Below, one piece after another: positions 28,591 through 38,488 of a stretch of DNA of 64,000 bases. The notes under the pieces are model-generated. The model saw only the letters and a program-made list of their open reading frames with translations, ran no database searches and was not told the origin of the DNA. The position numbers and the translations under genes were made by a program. Origin of the DNA: Oleispirillum sp963678075 (GTDB lineage: Bacteria > Pseudomonadota > Alphaproteobacteria > Rhodospirillales > Rhodospirillaceae); NCBI GenBank assembly GCA_963678075.2, contig CAXXPK010000007.1, forward strand, positions 186,001 to 250,000, in the 5' to 3' direction. Within the stretch, counting starts at the first letter, position 1. Each line of letters begins with the position of its first letter.

Positions 28591-31550
28591 GGGGGCTCCT
28601 CAAGCTGGGAAAGAGCGGCGGCAGGGCCGTCGATCAAGACGGAAAAGGCCGAAGCGGTCTTCTCCGCCATGCTTTCCATCTGTTGCTTCAGAGAGGGGAA
28701 ATCAACCGCACCCACGGCCCGGCACAGTTTCTCCTTCAACCCGCCGGGCAGATCCTCATCCCCCGCATGTTCCGCCATGGTCAGCCGCAGCATGGTCTGC
28801 ACGGCGATCCAGAACCGCCGCGCCGCCAGCAGGTCGGCAGCGATCGCGGGGGAAAGCAAGTCCCGCCGCGCCGCCAATTCGATCGCCCCGACCGTGCCGC
28901 CATCCAGAATTTCCGGCCACTCGGCGGCATGCCGCAATTGCAAATACTGCGCGATGAAGTCGATATCGACCAACCCGCCGCGCCGCTGTTTGACCTCCCA
29001 CGGGGAAACCCTGGGAAACGACTTGCGAATGCGTTCCCGCATTTCGGCGACGTCGGTCAACAGACGGTCCGGATCGCGCGGCATCAACAGGGTTTTTCTC
29101 ACGATGGCGGCGATGCGGCTTTCCAGATCCGCGTCGCCCGCGACGACGCGGGCGCGGGTCAACGCCTGCTGCTCCCAGGTCCAGGCGGATTCCACATGAT
29201 AGTGGGCAAACGAATCCAGACTGGCGGCCAAAGGTCCGGCATTGCCGCTGGGGCGCAGGCGCATGTCCACCTCGTACAAGCTGCCTTCGCCGGTTTGCGC
29301 GGTCAGCGCGTTGACGAAGCGCTGCACCAACCGCGCGTAATAGGTGGGGGTCGGCAACGGTCGCTTGCCATCGGACTGGGCGTCGATCGGCGCATCATAG
29401 ATCAGGATCAGGTCAAGATCTGAGGTCGGAGTCATTTCCCGCGCGCCCAGGCGCCCCAGCGCCAGCACCGCGATGGAAGCCCCGGGGATTTTGCCGTGCA
29501 CCTGCGCGAACTCGGTCATTACCTCCGGCAACAGGGCGCGCAGCACCGCCTCGGCCAGATCGGCCAGATGCCGCCCCGCCGCTCCGGCATCGATCACGCC
29601 ACGCAGGGTCTGCACCCCGATCTGGAAGGCGCGATCCTTGGCAAAACGGCGCGCGGTATTCAGTGCGTCTTCGTAGTCCACCGCATGGGCCAGACGCAGG
29701 GCCAGATCCGAAGCGGCGGTGGCGACCGCCGCCGGGGACTGAAAGAATTCCGGCGACAGCAGGTTGTCAAGAAGACCGGGATTGCGGCTTAACGACTGCG
29801 CCAGTTTTGGGGAATCGCCCAGCAACTCCGCCAGTTCGTCCATGACCGTCGGATGCGCGTGAAACAGCGCGAACAACTGCACCCCGGCCGGAAAATTGGA
29901 TAAAAAGGCATCGAACTGACGAAAGGCCTCGTCCGGGCGGGCGGACCGCCCCAGCGCAGCCAGCAAGGCTGGCGCCAGCTCGGTCAGAATCTCCCGCGCG
30001 CGGGTGGACCGCGTCGCACGGTAACGCCCGAAATGCCAGGCTCGCAGACTGGCGCTGACCACCTCGGGGTGTTCGAACCCCAACCCCCGCAAGGTCGCCA
30101 GGGTATCGGGATCGTCGTCGGCGCCGGTGAAGACAAGGTTGCCGCCCTGCCCCGACAACTCCGGCGCATCGGCGAACAACGCCGAATAATGGTTTTCGAC
30201 CCGCCGCAGGTGGCGCAACAGATCCTCGGCAAACGTTTCCGCCGAGGGGGACCCCAGAAACACCGCGATGTGAAAAAGCTTATCCGCCTCCTTCGGCAGG
30301 GTCTGAGTCTGGGCATCGTCAATCATCTGCAAACGATGTTCGACTCGCCTCAGGAAGACGTAGGACTCCTTCATCTCTTGCGCCGTGGCCGCGACGACAT
30401 GTCCGGCCGCGCACAAGTCATCCAGTGCCTCCAAGGTCCGCGACGACCGCAACAACGGCTGCCGCCCCCCCCAGATCAACTGCTGCGTCTGGGCAAAGAA
30501 TTCAATCTCGCGAATGCCGCCGCGCCCCAGCTTGACGTTATGTCCCGGCGCCGCCATGTCGCGGCCACCGGCCTTCGCGCTGATCTGCCGCTTGATCGAG
30601 TGAATGTCTTGAATGGCGTTAAAGTCCAACGACTTCCGCCAGATATAGGGGCGCAGGAATTTCAGAAACTCGCCGCCGGCGATCAAATCGCCCGCCACCG
30701 GTCGCGCCTTGATCATCGCGGCGCGTTCCCAGTTCTGACCGAAGCCCTCGTAATAGATTTCCGCCGCCAGGGTCGCCATCGCCACCGGCGTCGAACCGGG
30801 GTCGGGCCGCAAGCGCAGGTCGGCACGGAATACATAGCCGTCGGCGGTTCGGGTTTCGAAGATGCCGACCAGATCGCGGGTCAGACGGATGAACGTCTTG
30901 CGCGGGTCGTCGATCCCCACGGCCACCGCCTTCGGTTCGTCGTAAAGGGCGATCAGATCGACATCCGAGGAATAATTGAGTTCCCGCGCCCCCAGCTTGC
31001 CCATCGCCAGCAGAAAATACCCGGAGTCGTTCTCCGGTTCCGCCACTCCTGGCCGCAAGGGACGCATCAAGTGGCGCACCGTCAGCCGCAACGCGGTTTC
31101 CGCGACGTCGCTGATCATCGCCACCAGGGTTTCGAAGGGCAACGCCTCGGCAATATCGGCCATTGCGATGACGAGAGCGGCACGGCGCTTGAAAAGCCGC
31201 AACTGCCGCATCAATTGGTTGCGGTCGGTTTCTTCTTGGCACGTTTCGATGACGGCATCGCGCAGCATCGCGAAAGCGGCGGCGGGTCCACGGCGCAAGG
31301 CATCGATCCCGGCATCGGGTTCATGCAGCAAGGCGTGCGACAGAAAAGGGCTGTTACCGAACAGTGCCGCCAGCAAACGCCGTTGGCGCGGCTCCGTCGC
31401 CGCCGCGACAATGGCTTGCGCGCGCGACGGGTCGGCGACGACGGTCGGTTCCGCCAAAGACGCCCATCGTTCGAATCCGATGGCCGTGGCGGCATCGGAA
31501 GCACTTTCCGGGATGACGTGGACTTGAGAAGGAAATACAAAATCAAACAT
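28587..31550 (-). CDS. glnE: glutamine synthetase adenylyltransferase/deadenylyltransferase
   Basis: GlnE attaches and removes AMP on glutamine synthetase under PII control. The protein is 987 residues. Both nucleotidyltransferase domains are seen: the N-terminal one with LNYSSDVDLIALYDE (deadenylylase) and the C-terminal one with TPTSDLDLILIYDAP (adenylylase). Each is followed by its helical bundle (KARPVAGD, KLGRGGIREIEFFAQTQQ; RMRPSGNAGPLA, QRRGGLVDIDFIAQYLQ). It is intact. The gene order glnE-bcp is common in alphaproteobacteria. The start is two bases from the divergent AsmA-like frame. Confidence 0.94.
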   Translation of the reverse strand: MFDFVFPSQVHVIPESASDAATAIGFERWASLAEPTVVADPSRAQAIVAAATEPRQRRLLAALFGNSPFLSHALLHEPDAGIDALRRGPAAAFAMLRDAVIETCQEETDRNQLMRQLRLFKRRAALVIAMADIAEALPFETLVAMISDVAETALRLTVRHLMRPLRPGVAEPENDSGYFLLAMGKLGARELNYSSDVDLIALYDEPKAVAVGIDDPRKTFIRLTRDLVGIFETRTADGYVFRADLRLRPDPGSTPVAMATLAAEIYYEGFGQNWERAAMIKARPVAGDLIAGGEFLKFLRPYIWRKSLDFNAIQDIHSIKRQISAKAGGRDMAAPGHNVKLGRGGIREIEFFAQTQQLIWGGRQPLLRSSRTLEALDDLCAAGHVVAATAQEMKESYVFLRRVEHRLQMIDDAQTQTLPKEADKLFHIAVFLGSPSAETFAEDLLRHLRRVENHYSALFADAPELSGQGGNLVFTGADDDPDTLATLRGLGFEHPEVVSASLRAWHFGRYRATRSTRAREILTELAPALLAALGRSARPDEAFRQFDAFLSNFPAGVQLFALFHAHPTVMDELAELLGDSPKLAQSLSRNPGLLDNLLSPEFFQSPAAVATAASDLALRLAHAVDYEDALNTARRFAKDRAFQIGVQTLRGVIDAGAAGRHLADLAEAVLRALLPEVMTEFAQVHGKIPGASIAVLALGRLGAREMTPTSDLDLILIYDAPIDAQSDGKRPLPTPTYYARLVQRFVNALTAQTGEGSLYEVDMRLRPSGNAGPLAASLDSFAHYHVESAWTWEQQALTRARVVAGDADLESRIAAIVRKTLLMPRDPDRLLTDVAEMRERIRKSFPRVSPWEVKQRRGGLVDIDFIAQYLQLRHAAEWPEILDGGTVGAIELAARRDLLSPAIAADLLAARRFWIAVQTMLRLTMAEHAGDEDLPGGLKEKLCRAVGAVDFPSLKQQMESMAEKTASAFSVLIDGPAAALSQLEEPP

Positions 31551-31552
31551 GC

Positions 31553-34500
31553 ATGCGTTCCGGTGCGACCCAAGGGGGTTGGCCAGGAGCCAAGACAGGT
31601 GGCGAGGCGATCATTTTCCGTCAAGTGACAGCATACGCGATCCGCGCGGCGTTGGGGACCCTGGCCTTTGCCTTGGTGTTCTCCTTGACCCTCGGCGGCA
31701 TCCTGGTCTGGCAGGTGCGCCAGAGGCCGGTTTCGATCGCCCAGATTCTGCCGCTGCTGGAGCGTGAGATCGCGGCCCGCACCGGTACCGACGCCTCCGC
31801 CAAGGACGCCTTCCTCGCCTGGGACGATGATCGCCACCGCCTTGTCATTCGGCTGAGCCAGGTATCGATCTCTGGCACGCCCGGCACGGTGACCCGCCTG
31901 CCTTTGGTCGATTTGTCGTACCGCCTGCGAGCGTTGGCGCGCGGCGCGATCCTGCCGACGGCGGTGGTGGTGTACCGGCCGCGCCTGGTGCTGGCGCGCG
32001 ACGCGGAGGGCGACCTGACGATCAGCGTCGGGTCCGGCCCCGCCGCCGCCGCCGACGAGGAACCGGCCTTCGACCTCAAGGCAATGCTGGCGCCCCTGTT
32101 GGCGCGGCACGACCAGTACCTCGACTTCGTCGATATCGTCGAGGCCGAGGCAACGGTGATCGATATTCCGCGCGGTCGCCATTACCGCGTGCCGCGTCTG
32201 GATGCGACCCTGGAACGCACCGCGCGCGGCCTTTCGGCGCTGATCGACTGCGAAGCCCTGATCGGCGGCACAACGTCGGCGTTCACGGTCGATGCGGCCT
32301 TCGATGAGACTCCGGCCGAGGTCCGCCTGACGATCGCGTTCCGGAACGTGGCGCCCAGCCTGTACGCCGCCGAATTCCAAACCCTGGCGGCGGCCAAGGG
32401 CGTGGCGGTTCCTCTCTCGGGCAAGATTTCGGCGCGCCTGAAGCCACGGGACGTGACCCATATCGACCTGACCGACCTTGCCCATGCCGACGCCCGCGGA
32501 GAAATTCTGGGCGGCAAGGGAATCGTTCTGGCCCCCGCCCCCCTGGGACTGGCCTATCCGGTCAAGGGATTCCGCGTGAAGGGGGATTACGACGGCGCCA
32601 CGGGTCAGGCGACGCTGGAAACCCTGCACCTGGAGTTGGAGGACGCCGCCCTGTCGGCGGAGGCCACCGCCTCGTGGCTGCCGCACGCCACCGGCGACAC
32701 CCCGGACCGCACCATCGCGATCAAGGCGACGGCACGCCTGACCGACACCGCGCTCAACACCTTCGAACGCTATTGGCCTCCCGGCATCGCCCCCCCGGCA
32801 CGCAGCTGGCTGGTCGAGAACCTTAAGGACGGCCGGGTCGAGGACTCACGCTTCACGGCGGAAATCCGTGGCAAGGACATCGCCTCCCTGGACGTCGCAT
32901 CGTTCGTGGGCGAGGCGACGATGAAGGACGCTTCCGTCCACTATCTGCGCCCGATGCCACCGATCGTCGGCGCCTCTGGACAAATCGTCTTCGGCTTGAA
33001 GGAGATCGAGGTCTTCCCCGAGACCGGCCACGTCGGCAACCTGATCATTCAGCCGGGCGGCAAGGTAACGTTCTCAGGCCTCGACGAATACGACCAGTAC
33101 GCCAATATCGACGCCGACATCGACGGCCCGGTCCGCGAGGCTCTGGAACTGGTCGATCAGCCCCCCTTAAGGCTGTTGCGCGACCTTGGCACCATCGACC
33201 CGAAGGCTTTTTCCGGCAACGGCAAGACTCACCTGACGATGCGTTTCCCGCTGCTTTTGGACCTGCGCCTCGCCGACATGACGGTGAAGGCGAAAGCGAC
33301 CCTTTCCGACGTCGCGATCAAGAACGTCATTCCTGGGCGCAGTCTGAGCGATGGCGCGCTTGACTTGGCGGTGGACCTGGACAGCCTGGAGGTCGCGGGC
33401 GACGGCAAGGTCAACGGCGTGCCGTTGCGCCTGGGCTGGGAAGAACACTTCTCCGGCCCCGGCACACGCACCCGCTACACGATTTCCGGCAGCATCGACA
33501 ATACCGGACGCACCGCTCTTGGCCTCGACTTCATCCCCTTCACCGCGCCCTACATGCACGGTCCGGTGATCGGCGACGCGGTGGCCACCGTGGACCGCCA
33601 GGGGCGAATGTCGCTTGGCGTGCAGATGGATTTGACCCAGGCGGCGATGGAAGTCCCCGGCATGGGCTGGCGCAAACTGCAAGGCGGCGCTTCGTCGGGA
33701 ACCGCGTCGATCCGCTTCGACCGGGGCCGCCTTATCGACATTCAGCAGTTCCGGGTGATGGCGGGTGAAACTCTTGAAATCTCCGGAAGCGCCAAGGCCA
33801 CCGACGGCCATGTACGCAGCCTCGCCCTGCGCGAGGTCCGGGTGGGGCGCAGTCTGCTCTCCGGCGGGCTGGATTTCTCCGCCAACGGCAGCGTCGATGC
33901 CTCGCTGAGCGGGAAAACCCTGGACCTTCAGCCCCTGGTCGGCGATGGCGATTGGAAAGCCTTCGTCGATGACGACGACGAAGGCGACACCGCCCCCCCC
34001 CCACCGACGGTTCCTCCGGTCGCGCTGCACCTATCCGTTGACCGCGTCTGGGTCTCCGCCGAAGGACAAATGACGAAGGTGGCCGCCACCCTGAACCGCA
34101 GCACCGACAACACCTGGACGGGCGAACTGGATGGCGACGTCGATGGCGGCAAGAAAACCACCGTCCTGGTCCGCCGCGACGGCGACAACCGACACCTGAC
34201 CATCAACACCGAGGATGCGGGCGCGTTGCTGGAAGCCTTCGACTTCACCAAATCGATCCGTGGCGGCGCGATGACCCTGGACGGCACCATTCCCCCCCAC
34301 GGCCCCATCGTCGGCAAGACGCGCATCGACAACTTCAACGTCGTCAAGGCCCCGATCGTGGCACGCCTGGTTTCGGTGGCCTCGATCACCGGAATCGCCG
34401 ACCTTCTCGGCAACACCGGCGTCAGCTTCTGGTATCTGGAAGCGCCGTTTTCCCTGGAACACGGCATCGCCAACCTGACCGAGTTCCGCGCGGCGGGGCC

Positions 34501-34801
34501 ATCCTTCGGAATCTCGGCCAACGGCATCGTCGATACCGACAGCGGCGGCGTGGCCTTAAGGGGAACCATCGTCCCGATCAATGTCGTCAATCGCGTGATT
34601 TCGGATCTGCCCTTGATCGGCAACATCCTGGGCGGCAAGGACGGCGGCCTGTTCGCGATATCCTACACCATCACGGGAACGCTGGACGAGCCCGACGTTT
34701 CGGTGAATCCGCTCTCCGCCCTGGTGCCGGGCGGCGTGAAGTCTCTGTTTTTCCCCAAGGGCGAGCCGCCGGCAACGCTACCCACGGCCCCCACCCCGTA
34801 A
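31553..34801 (+). CDS. large AsmA/YhdP-like envelope protein
   Basis: The protein has up to 1082 residues. One N-terminal membrane helix (IRAALGTLAFALVFSLTLGGILVW) anchors it, and nearly all the rest is predicted as periplasmic beta structure. A DUF3971-like centre (WPPGIAPPARSWLVENLKDG) is followed by a C-terminal AsmA-like region (YLEAPFSLEHGIANLTEFRA, PLIGNILGGKDGGLFAISYT), as in YhdP-type proteins. These are thought to move phospholipid between membranes. An Asp/Pro-rich linker (FVDDDDEGDTAPPPP) interrupts it. The frame opens at 31553, only two bases from glnE. A GTG at 31625 is an alternative start that would leave room for promoters. Confidence 0.8.
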   Translation: MRSGATQGGWPGAKTGGEAIIFRQVTAYAIRAALGTLAFALVFSLTLGGILVWQVRQRPVSIAQILPLLEREIAARTGTDASAKDAFLAWDDDRHRLVIRLSQVSISGTPGTVTRLPLVDLSYRLRALARGAILPTAVVVYRPRLVLARDAEGDLTISVGSGPAAAADEEPAFDLKAMLAPLLARHDQYLDFVDIVEAEATVIDIPRGRHYRVPRLDATLERTARGLSALIDCEALIGGTTSAFTVDAAFDETPAEVRLTIAFRNVAPSLYAAEFQTLAAAKGVAVPLSGKISARLKPRDVTHIDLTDLAHADARGEILGGKGIVLAPAPLGLAYPVKGFRVKGDYDGATGQATLETLHLELEDAALSAEATASWLPHATGDTPDRTIAIKATARLTDTALNTFERYWPPGIAPPARSWLVENLKDGRVEDSRFTAEIRGKDIASLDVASFVGEATMKDASVHYLRPMPPIVGASGQIVFGLKEIEVFPETGHVGNLIIQPGGKVTFSGLDEYDQYANIDADIDGPVREALELVDQPPLRLLRDLGTIDPKAFSGNGKTHLTMRFPLLLDLRLADMTVKAKATLSDVAIKNVIPGRSLSDGALDLAVDLDSLEVAGDGKVNGVPLRLGWEEHFSGPGTRTRYTISGSIDNTGRTALGLDFIPFTAPYMHGPVIGDAVATVDRQGRMSLGVQMDLTQAAMEVPGMGWRKLQGGASSGTASIRFDRGRLIDIQQFRVMAGETLEISGSAKATDGHVRSLALREVRVGRSLLSGGLDFSANGSVDASLSGKTLDLQPLVGDGDWKAFVDDDDEGDTAPPPPTVPPVALHLSVDRVWVSAEGQMTKVAATLNRSTDNTWTGELDGDVDGGKKTTVLVRRDGDNRHLTINTEDAGALLEAFDFTKSIRGGAMTLDGTIPPHGPIVGKTRIDNFNVVKAPIVARLVSVASITGIADLLGNTGVSFWYLEAPFSLEHGIANLTEFRAAGPSFGISANGIVDTDSGGVALRGTIVPINVVNRVISDLPLIGNILGGKDGGLFAISYTITGTLDEPDVSVNPLSALVPGGVKSLFFPKGEPPATLPTAPTP

Positions 34802-34810
34802 AGCCGAGGA

Positions 34811-35930
34811 TCAGCCCGCCGCCTCGTCCGCTCCGGCCAGACGAGCGGCCAGGGACGCCGCCATGAAGGAATCCAGGTCGCCATCCAGAACGCCCTGGAC
34901 ATCCGAGGTCTCGGCGTTGGTGCGCAGATCCTTGACCATCTGGTAGGGCTGCAGCACGTAGGAGCGGATCTGGTGACCCCAACCGATTTCGGTCTTGGTG
35001 GCTTCCAGCGCGTTGGCCTTTTCCTCGCGGATCTGCAATTCCCGCTCATACAAACGCGCCTTCAGCATGTCCCAGCAACGGGCGCGGTTCTGGTGCTGGG
35101 AACGCTCCATCTGGCACTGCACGACGATGCCGGTCGGATTGTGGGTGATGCGCACCGCCGAATCCGTCTTGTTGATGTGCTGACCGCCCGCGCCCGAGGC
35201 CCGGTAGGTATCGATGCGGCAGTCCTTTTCCTCGATCACGATGTCGATGGTGTCGTCGATCACCGGATAGACCCAGACCGAGGAAAAACTGGTGTGCCGT
35301 CGCGCCGCCGAATCATAGGGGGAAATCCGCACCAACCGATGCACGCCGCTTTCGGTCTTCATCCAGCCATAGGCTCCGGCGCCGGTGAAGCGCAGCGTCA
35401 CCGACTTGATCCCCGCCTCTTCGCCTTCGCTTTCCTCCAGGTATTCGACCTTAAAGCCGCGATGTTCCGCCCAACGCATGTACATCCGCGTCAGAATCTG
35501 CGCCCAATCCTGAGCCTCGGTGCCACCGGCGCCCGCATGAATTTCGACATAGGCGTCATTCTGATCGGCCTCGCCCGACAGCAGGGTCTCCAGCTTCAGG
35601 CGCTGCGCATGTTCGCGCAGACGGGCCAGCGACGCCTCGGCATCCGTGACCAGGTCGGCATCGCCTTCGGCATCGCCCAACTCGATCAACTCCAGAGTAT
35701 CGGTCAACTCCGCCTGCAGCCGCTTGTAGCCGGAAATCGCGGTATCCAGCTTGGTCCGCTCGCGCATCAAGGTCTGGGCGCGAGCGACGTCGTTCCACAG
35801 GTTGAGGTCCTCGGACAGGGCGTTCAGTTCGTCCAGGCGACGATTGGCTTCGTCCCAGTCAAAGATGCCTCCTCAGCAGGGCCATCGCCTGCTGGATTTC
35901 CTGAGCCACGGACTCAATTTCGGCGCGCAT
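34811..35930 (-). CDS. prfB: peptide chain release factor 2, with programmed +1 frameshift
   Basis: RF2 ends translation at UGA and UAA. The first 24 codons (MRAEIESVAQEIQQAMALLR) end at an in-frame TGA (35861-35859). After a +1 shift the protein continues DWDEANRRLDELNALS and runs to 34811. It contains the GGQ peptide-release motif (ASGAGGQHINKT) and an RF2-type stop-recognition region (TGAGAYGWMKTESGVHRLVR; the SPF-equivalent lies nearby). The total is about 372 residues after the shift. No other damage is visible. It is convergent with the AsmA-like gene. Confidence 0.93.
35859..35873 (-). promoter_or_regulatory. prfB: prfB autoregulatory frameshift site
   Basis: On the minus strand the site reads AGGAGG, cat, CTT, TGA, C. 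The internal Shine-Dalgarno lies three bases before CTT-TGA, the classical spacing. When RF2 is scarce the ribosome slips from CTT into the +1 frame, so RF2 controls its own synthesis. Confidence 0.93.
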
Positions 35931-35972
35931 CGGCGTCTGTCCTCGTCTGTCTTGCTGTAAAGGGCGGCGACT

Positions 35973-38381
35973 TTAATAAAGTCCGCCCGCTTTGGGAACC
36001 CCCGTGTCGCCCGGGGTCTCGACCACCGGCGCGCCAGAGCCGGTGACGGTCCGCGCCGACCCGGGAGTTTCGCCGGGGAGAAAAGCCTCGAAGATCACGT
36101 TGCTGTCCCCGGGCTCGGCCCGAAAGCCGGTATCGTGATTGATACGGATCAGGCGGGTTCCGGGGGGAATGCGGAACGGCGCGCCCGGTTTATCCTTCAG
36201 TGCCTGGGTCATGAATTCCTTGAACACCGGCGCGGAGACCGAACTCCCCGTCTCGTGCTTACCCAAGCTTTTCGGCTCGTCGAAGCCAATGAAGACACCC
36301 ACCACCAAATCCGGCGAGAACCCCATGAACCAAGTGTCCATGCTGTCGTTCGAGGTGCCGGTCTTGCCCGCCAGGGGCTTGCCCACCGATGCGATGCGCC
36401 GACCGGTGCCGCGTTCGACCACGCCTTCCAGAATGTGGACGACCTGATAGGCGGAAATCGGATCGGCGATTTGCGCACGATCATCCGGCAACTCCGGCGC
36501 GGCCTCGCCGATCCAGAAGACGCCGTTGCAGCCGTCGCAGGCGCGGGCGTCGTGGCGATAAATGGTCTTGCCATCACGGTCCTGGATGCGGTCGATCAGG
36601 GTGGGGACGACCCGCTTGCCGCCATTGACCAGCATCGCGTAGGCCGAGGTCAGTTGCAGCACCGTCGTCTCGCCCGCGCCCAGCGCCATCGATAAAACCG
36701 GCAGCATGCGGTCGGCGATGCCGAACCGCCGGGCGGTCGCCACCACCTTGTCCATGCCCACCGCCTCGGCCAGACGAACCGTCATCAGGTTGCGCGATTT
36801 TTCAACACCGATACGCAACGTGGTCGGGCCATAGAAGTCGCCGCCATAGTTCTGCGGCTTCCACTTCGCCTGTCCCGGAACTTCCAACACGAAGGGCGCG
36901 TCGAGGATCATGTCGGTCGGCTTATAGCCGTTTTCGAGAGCGGTCAAATAGACGAACGGCTTGAAGGCCGACCCCGGCTGCCGTAGCGCCTGGGTGGCCC
37001 GGTTGAATTCGGACCGCTCATGCGAGAAACCGCCCACCATGGCGAGCACGCGGCCGGTATGCGGATCCATCGCCACCAGCGCGCCATCAACGTCGGGGAT
37101 CTGGCGCAAGGCAAAAACACCGGCGCCTTCATTCTCGGGCTCCACCGCGACCACGTCGCCCGGCTTCAACACATCGGACGGCGTCTTCGGCGACGGCCCG
37201 ATCTCTTGCCCCGGCAGTTGCGGTCTGGCCCAGCGCATTTCGGCAAGCGGAATCGTGCCACGCTTGCCGCCGACAAAACCGATGGAAGCGGCCTGCGACG
37301 ACACGTTCAACACCACGCAACGCTGCCAACCTTCGCGCAACCCCTTCGGCAATTCGACATCGCGAAGACGAATACCCCAGCTTTGATCCAGTTCGATATG
37401 CGCCAACGGGCCTCGCCAACCATGGCGCCGGTCGTAGTCCAGCAACCCGTCCTGCAACGCCTTGGTGGCGATTTCCTGCAAACGCGGTTCCAGCGTCGTG
37501 CGCACCGCCAGACCGCCCTTGTAAAGGGCCTTCTCGCCATAGCGGGAAACCAACTCGCGCCGCACATCTTCCGAGAAGTACTTGGAATGCCCCAGGTATT
37601 CCAGTTCAGCCCGATTGCTGGCGACAAGCGGTTCAACCATCGCCGCATCGGCGGCGGCGGCGGTGACGTGGCCGTCCTCGACCATGCGGCCAATCACCCA
37701 ATTACGCCGCGCAATCGCCGCCTCGGGGAAGCGGGTCGGATTGTAATTGTTGGGTGCCTTCGGCAAGGCGGCCAGAAAGGCAACCTCGGCCAAAGTCAGC
37801 TCGTCCAAGGACTTGTTGAAGTAGTTCATGGCGGCGGCGGCCACCCCGTAAGAGCCGCGCCCCAGATAGATCTGATTCAGATAAAGTTCGAGGATGTGTT
37901 CCTTGCTGAACGCCTGTTCGATCCGAAGGGCGAGAATCGCCTCCTTCACCTTGCGCGCGAACGAGACCTCGTTGGTCAGAAGGAAATTCTTGGCCACCTG
38001 CTGAGTGATGGTCGAGGCGCCGACCGGACGCCGACCACTGCCCGCATGCTTCAAATTAGTCAGGGCGGCGCGCAGCACGCCCATCACATCGACCCCGGCA
38101 TGGTCGAAGAAGCGCTGATCCTCGGCGGAAAGGAAGGAATTGACCACCGCCTTGGGTATCGCGGCATAAGGAACGAAAACGCGCTTTTCGATCGCGTATT
38201 CGGTGACTAGGCGTCCATCGCCGGCGTAGATGCGGGTCATCACGTCGGGGGTATAGGTCTCCAGCTGGCGAAAGTCCGGCAAACCCCGGCCATAATGCCA
38301 GAACACGTAAACGCCGCCGCCGGCACCGGAAAGCGCGATAAGAACCACAAGACTGACCACGAAGGTCAGGACACGCATCAT
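35973..38381 (-). CDS. mrcA: penicillin-binding protein 1A
   Basis: This bifunctional cell-wall synthase has 802 residues. An N-terminal membrane helix (MMRVLTFVVSLVVLIALSG) is followed by the glycosyltransferase domain (SAEDQRFFDHAGVDVMG, GASTITQQVAKN, KEAILALRIEQAFSKEHILE). Next is an OB-like insert, and then the transpeptidase with the nucleophile RQPGSAFKPFVY (SxxK), SRNLM (SxN) and GKTGTSND (KTG). The ATG at 38381 has an aagga site, while the longer frame to 38432 is not conserved. It lies behind the amidase gene on the same strand, so the two may form one unit. Confidence 0.95.
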   Translation of the reverse strand: MMRVLTFVVSLVVLIALSGAGGGVYVFWHYGRGLPDFRQLETYTPDVMTRIYAGDGRLVTEYAIEKRVFVPYAAIPKAVVNSFLSAEDQRFFDHAGVDVMGVLRAALTNLKHAGSGRRPVGASTITQQVAKNFLLTNEVSFARKVKEAILALRIEQAFSKEHILELYLNQIYLGRGSYGVAAAAMNYFNKSLDELTLAEVAFLAALPKAPNNYNPTRFPEAAIARRNWVIGRMVEDGHVTAAAADAAMVEPLVASNRAELEYLGHSKYFSEDVRRELVSRYGEKALYKGGLAVRTTLEPRLQEIATKALQDGLLDYDRRHGWRGPLAHIELDQSWGIRLRDVELPKGLREGWQRCVVLNVSSQAASIGFVGGKRGTIPLAEMRWARPQLPGQEIGPSPKTPSDVLKPGDVVAVEPENEGAGVFALRQIPDVDGALVAMDPHTGRVLAMVGGFSHERSEFNRATQALRQPGSAFKPFVYLTALENGYKPTDMILDAPFVLEVPGQAKWKPQNYGGDFYGPTTLRIGVEKSRNLMTVRLAEAVGMDKVVATARRFGIADRMLPVLSMALGAGETTVLQLTSAYAMLVNGGKRVVPTLIDRIQDRDGKTIYRHDARACDGCNGVFWIGEAAPELPDDRAQIADPISAYQVVHILEGVVERGTGRRIASVGKPLAGKTGTSNDSMDTWFMGFSPDLVVGVFIGFDEPKSLGKHETGSSVSAPVFKEFMTQALKDKPGAPFRIPPGTRLIRINHDTGFRAEPGDSNVIFEAFLPGETPGSARTVTGSGAPVVETPGDTGVPKAGGLY

Positions 38382-38488
38382 GGCCTGATTTCCTTGAAGG
38401 CGCGAACCCGCCTGATGGCGGGTCGGAACCATTCACATACGCGATTCCGCACGGGAATTCCACCCCGAGGCGTCAAAGACCAGAGCTT

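Noticed and set aside
30033..31628. 531-residue plus-strand frame
   Set aside because: It lies entirely opposite glnE, which has clear family motifs.
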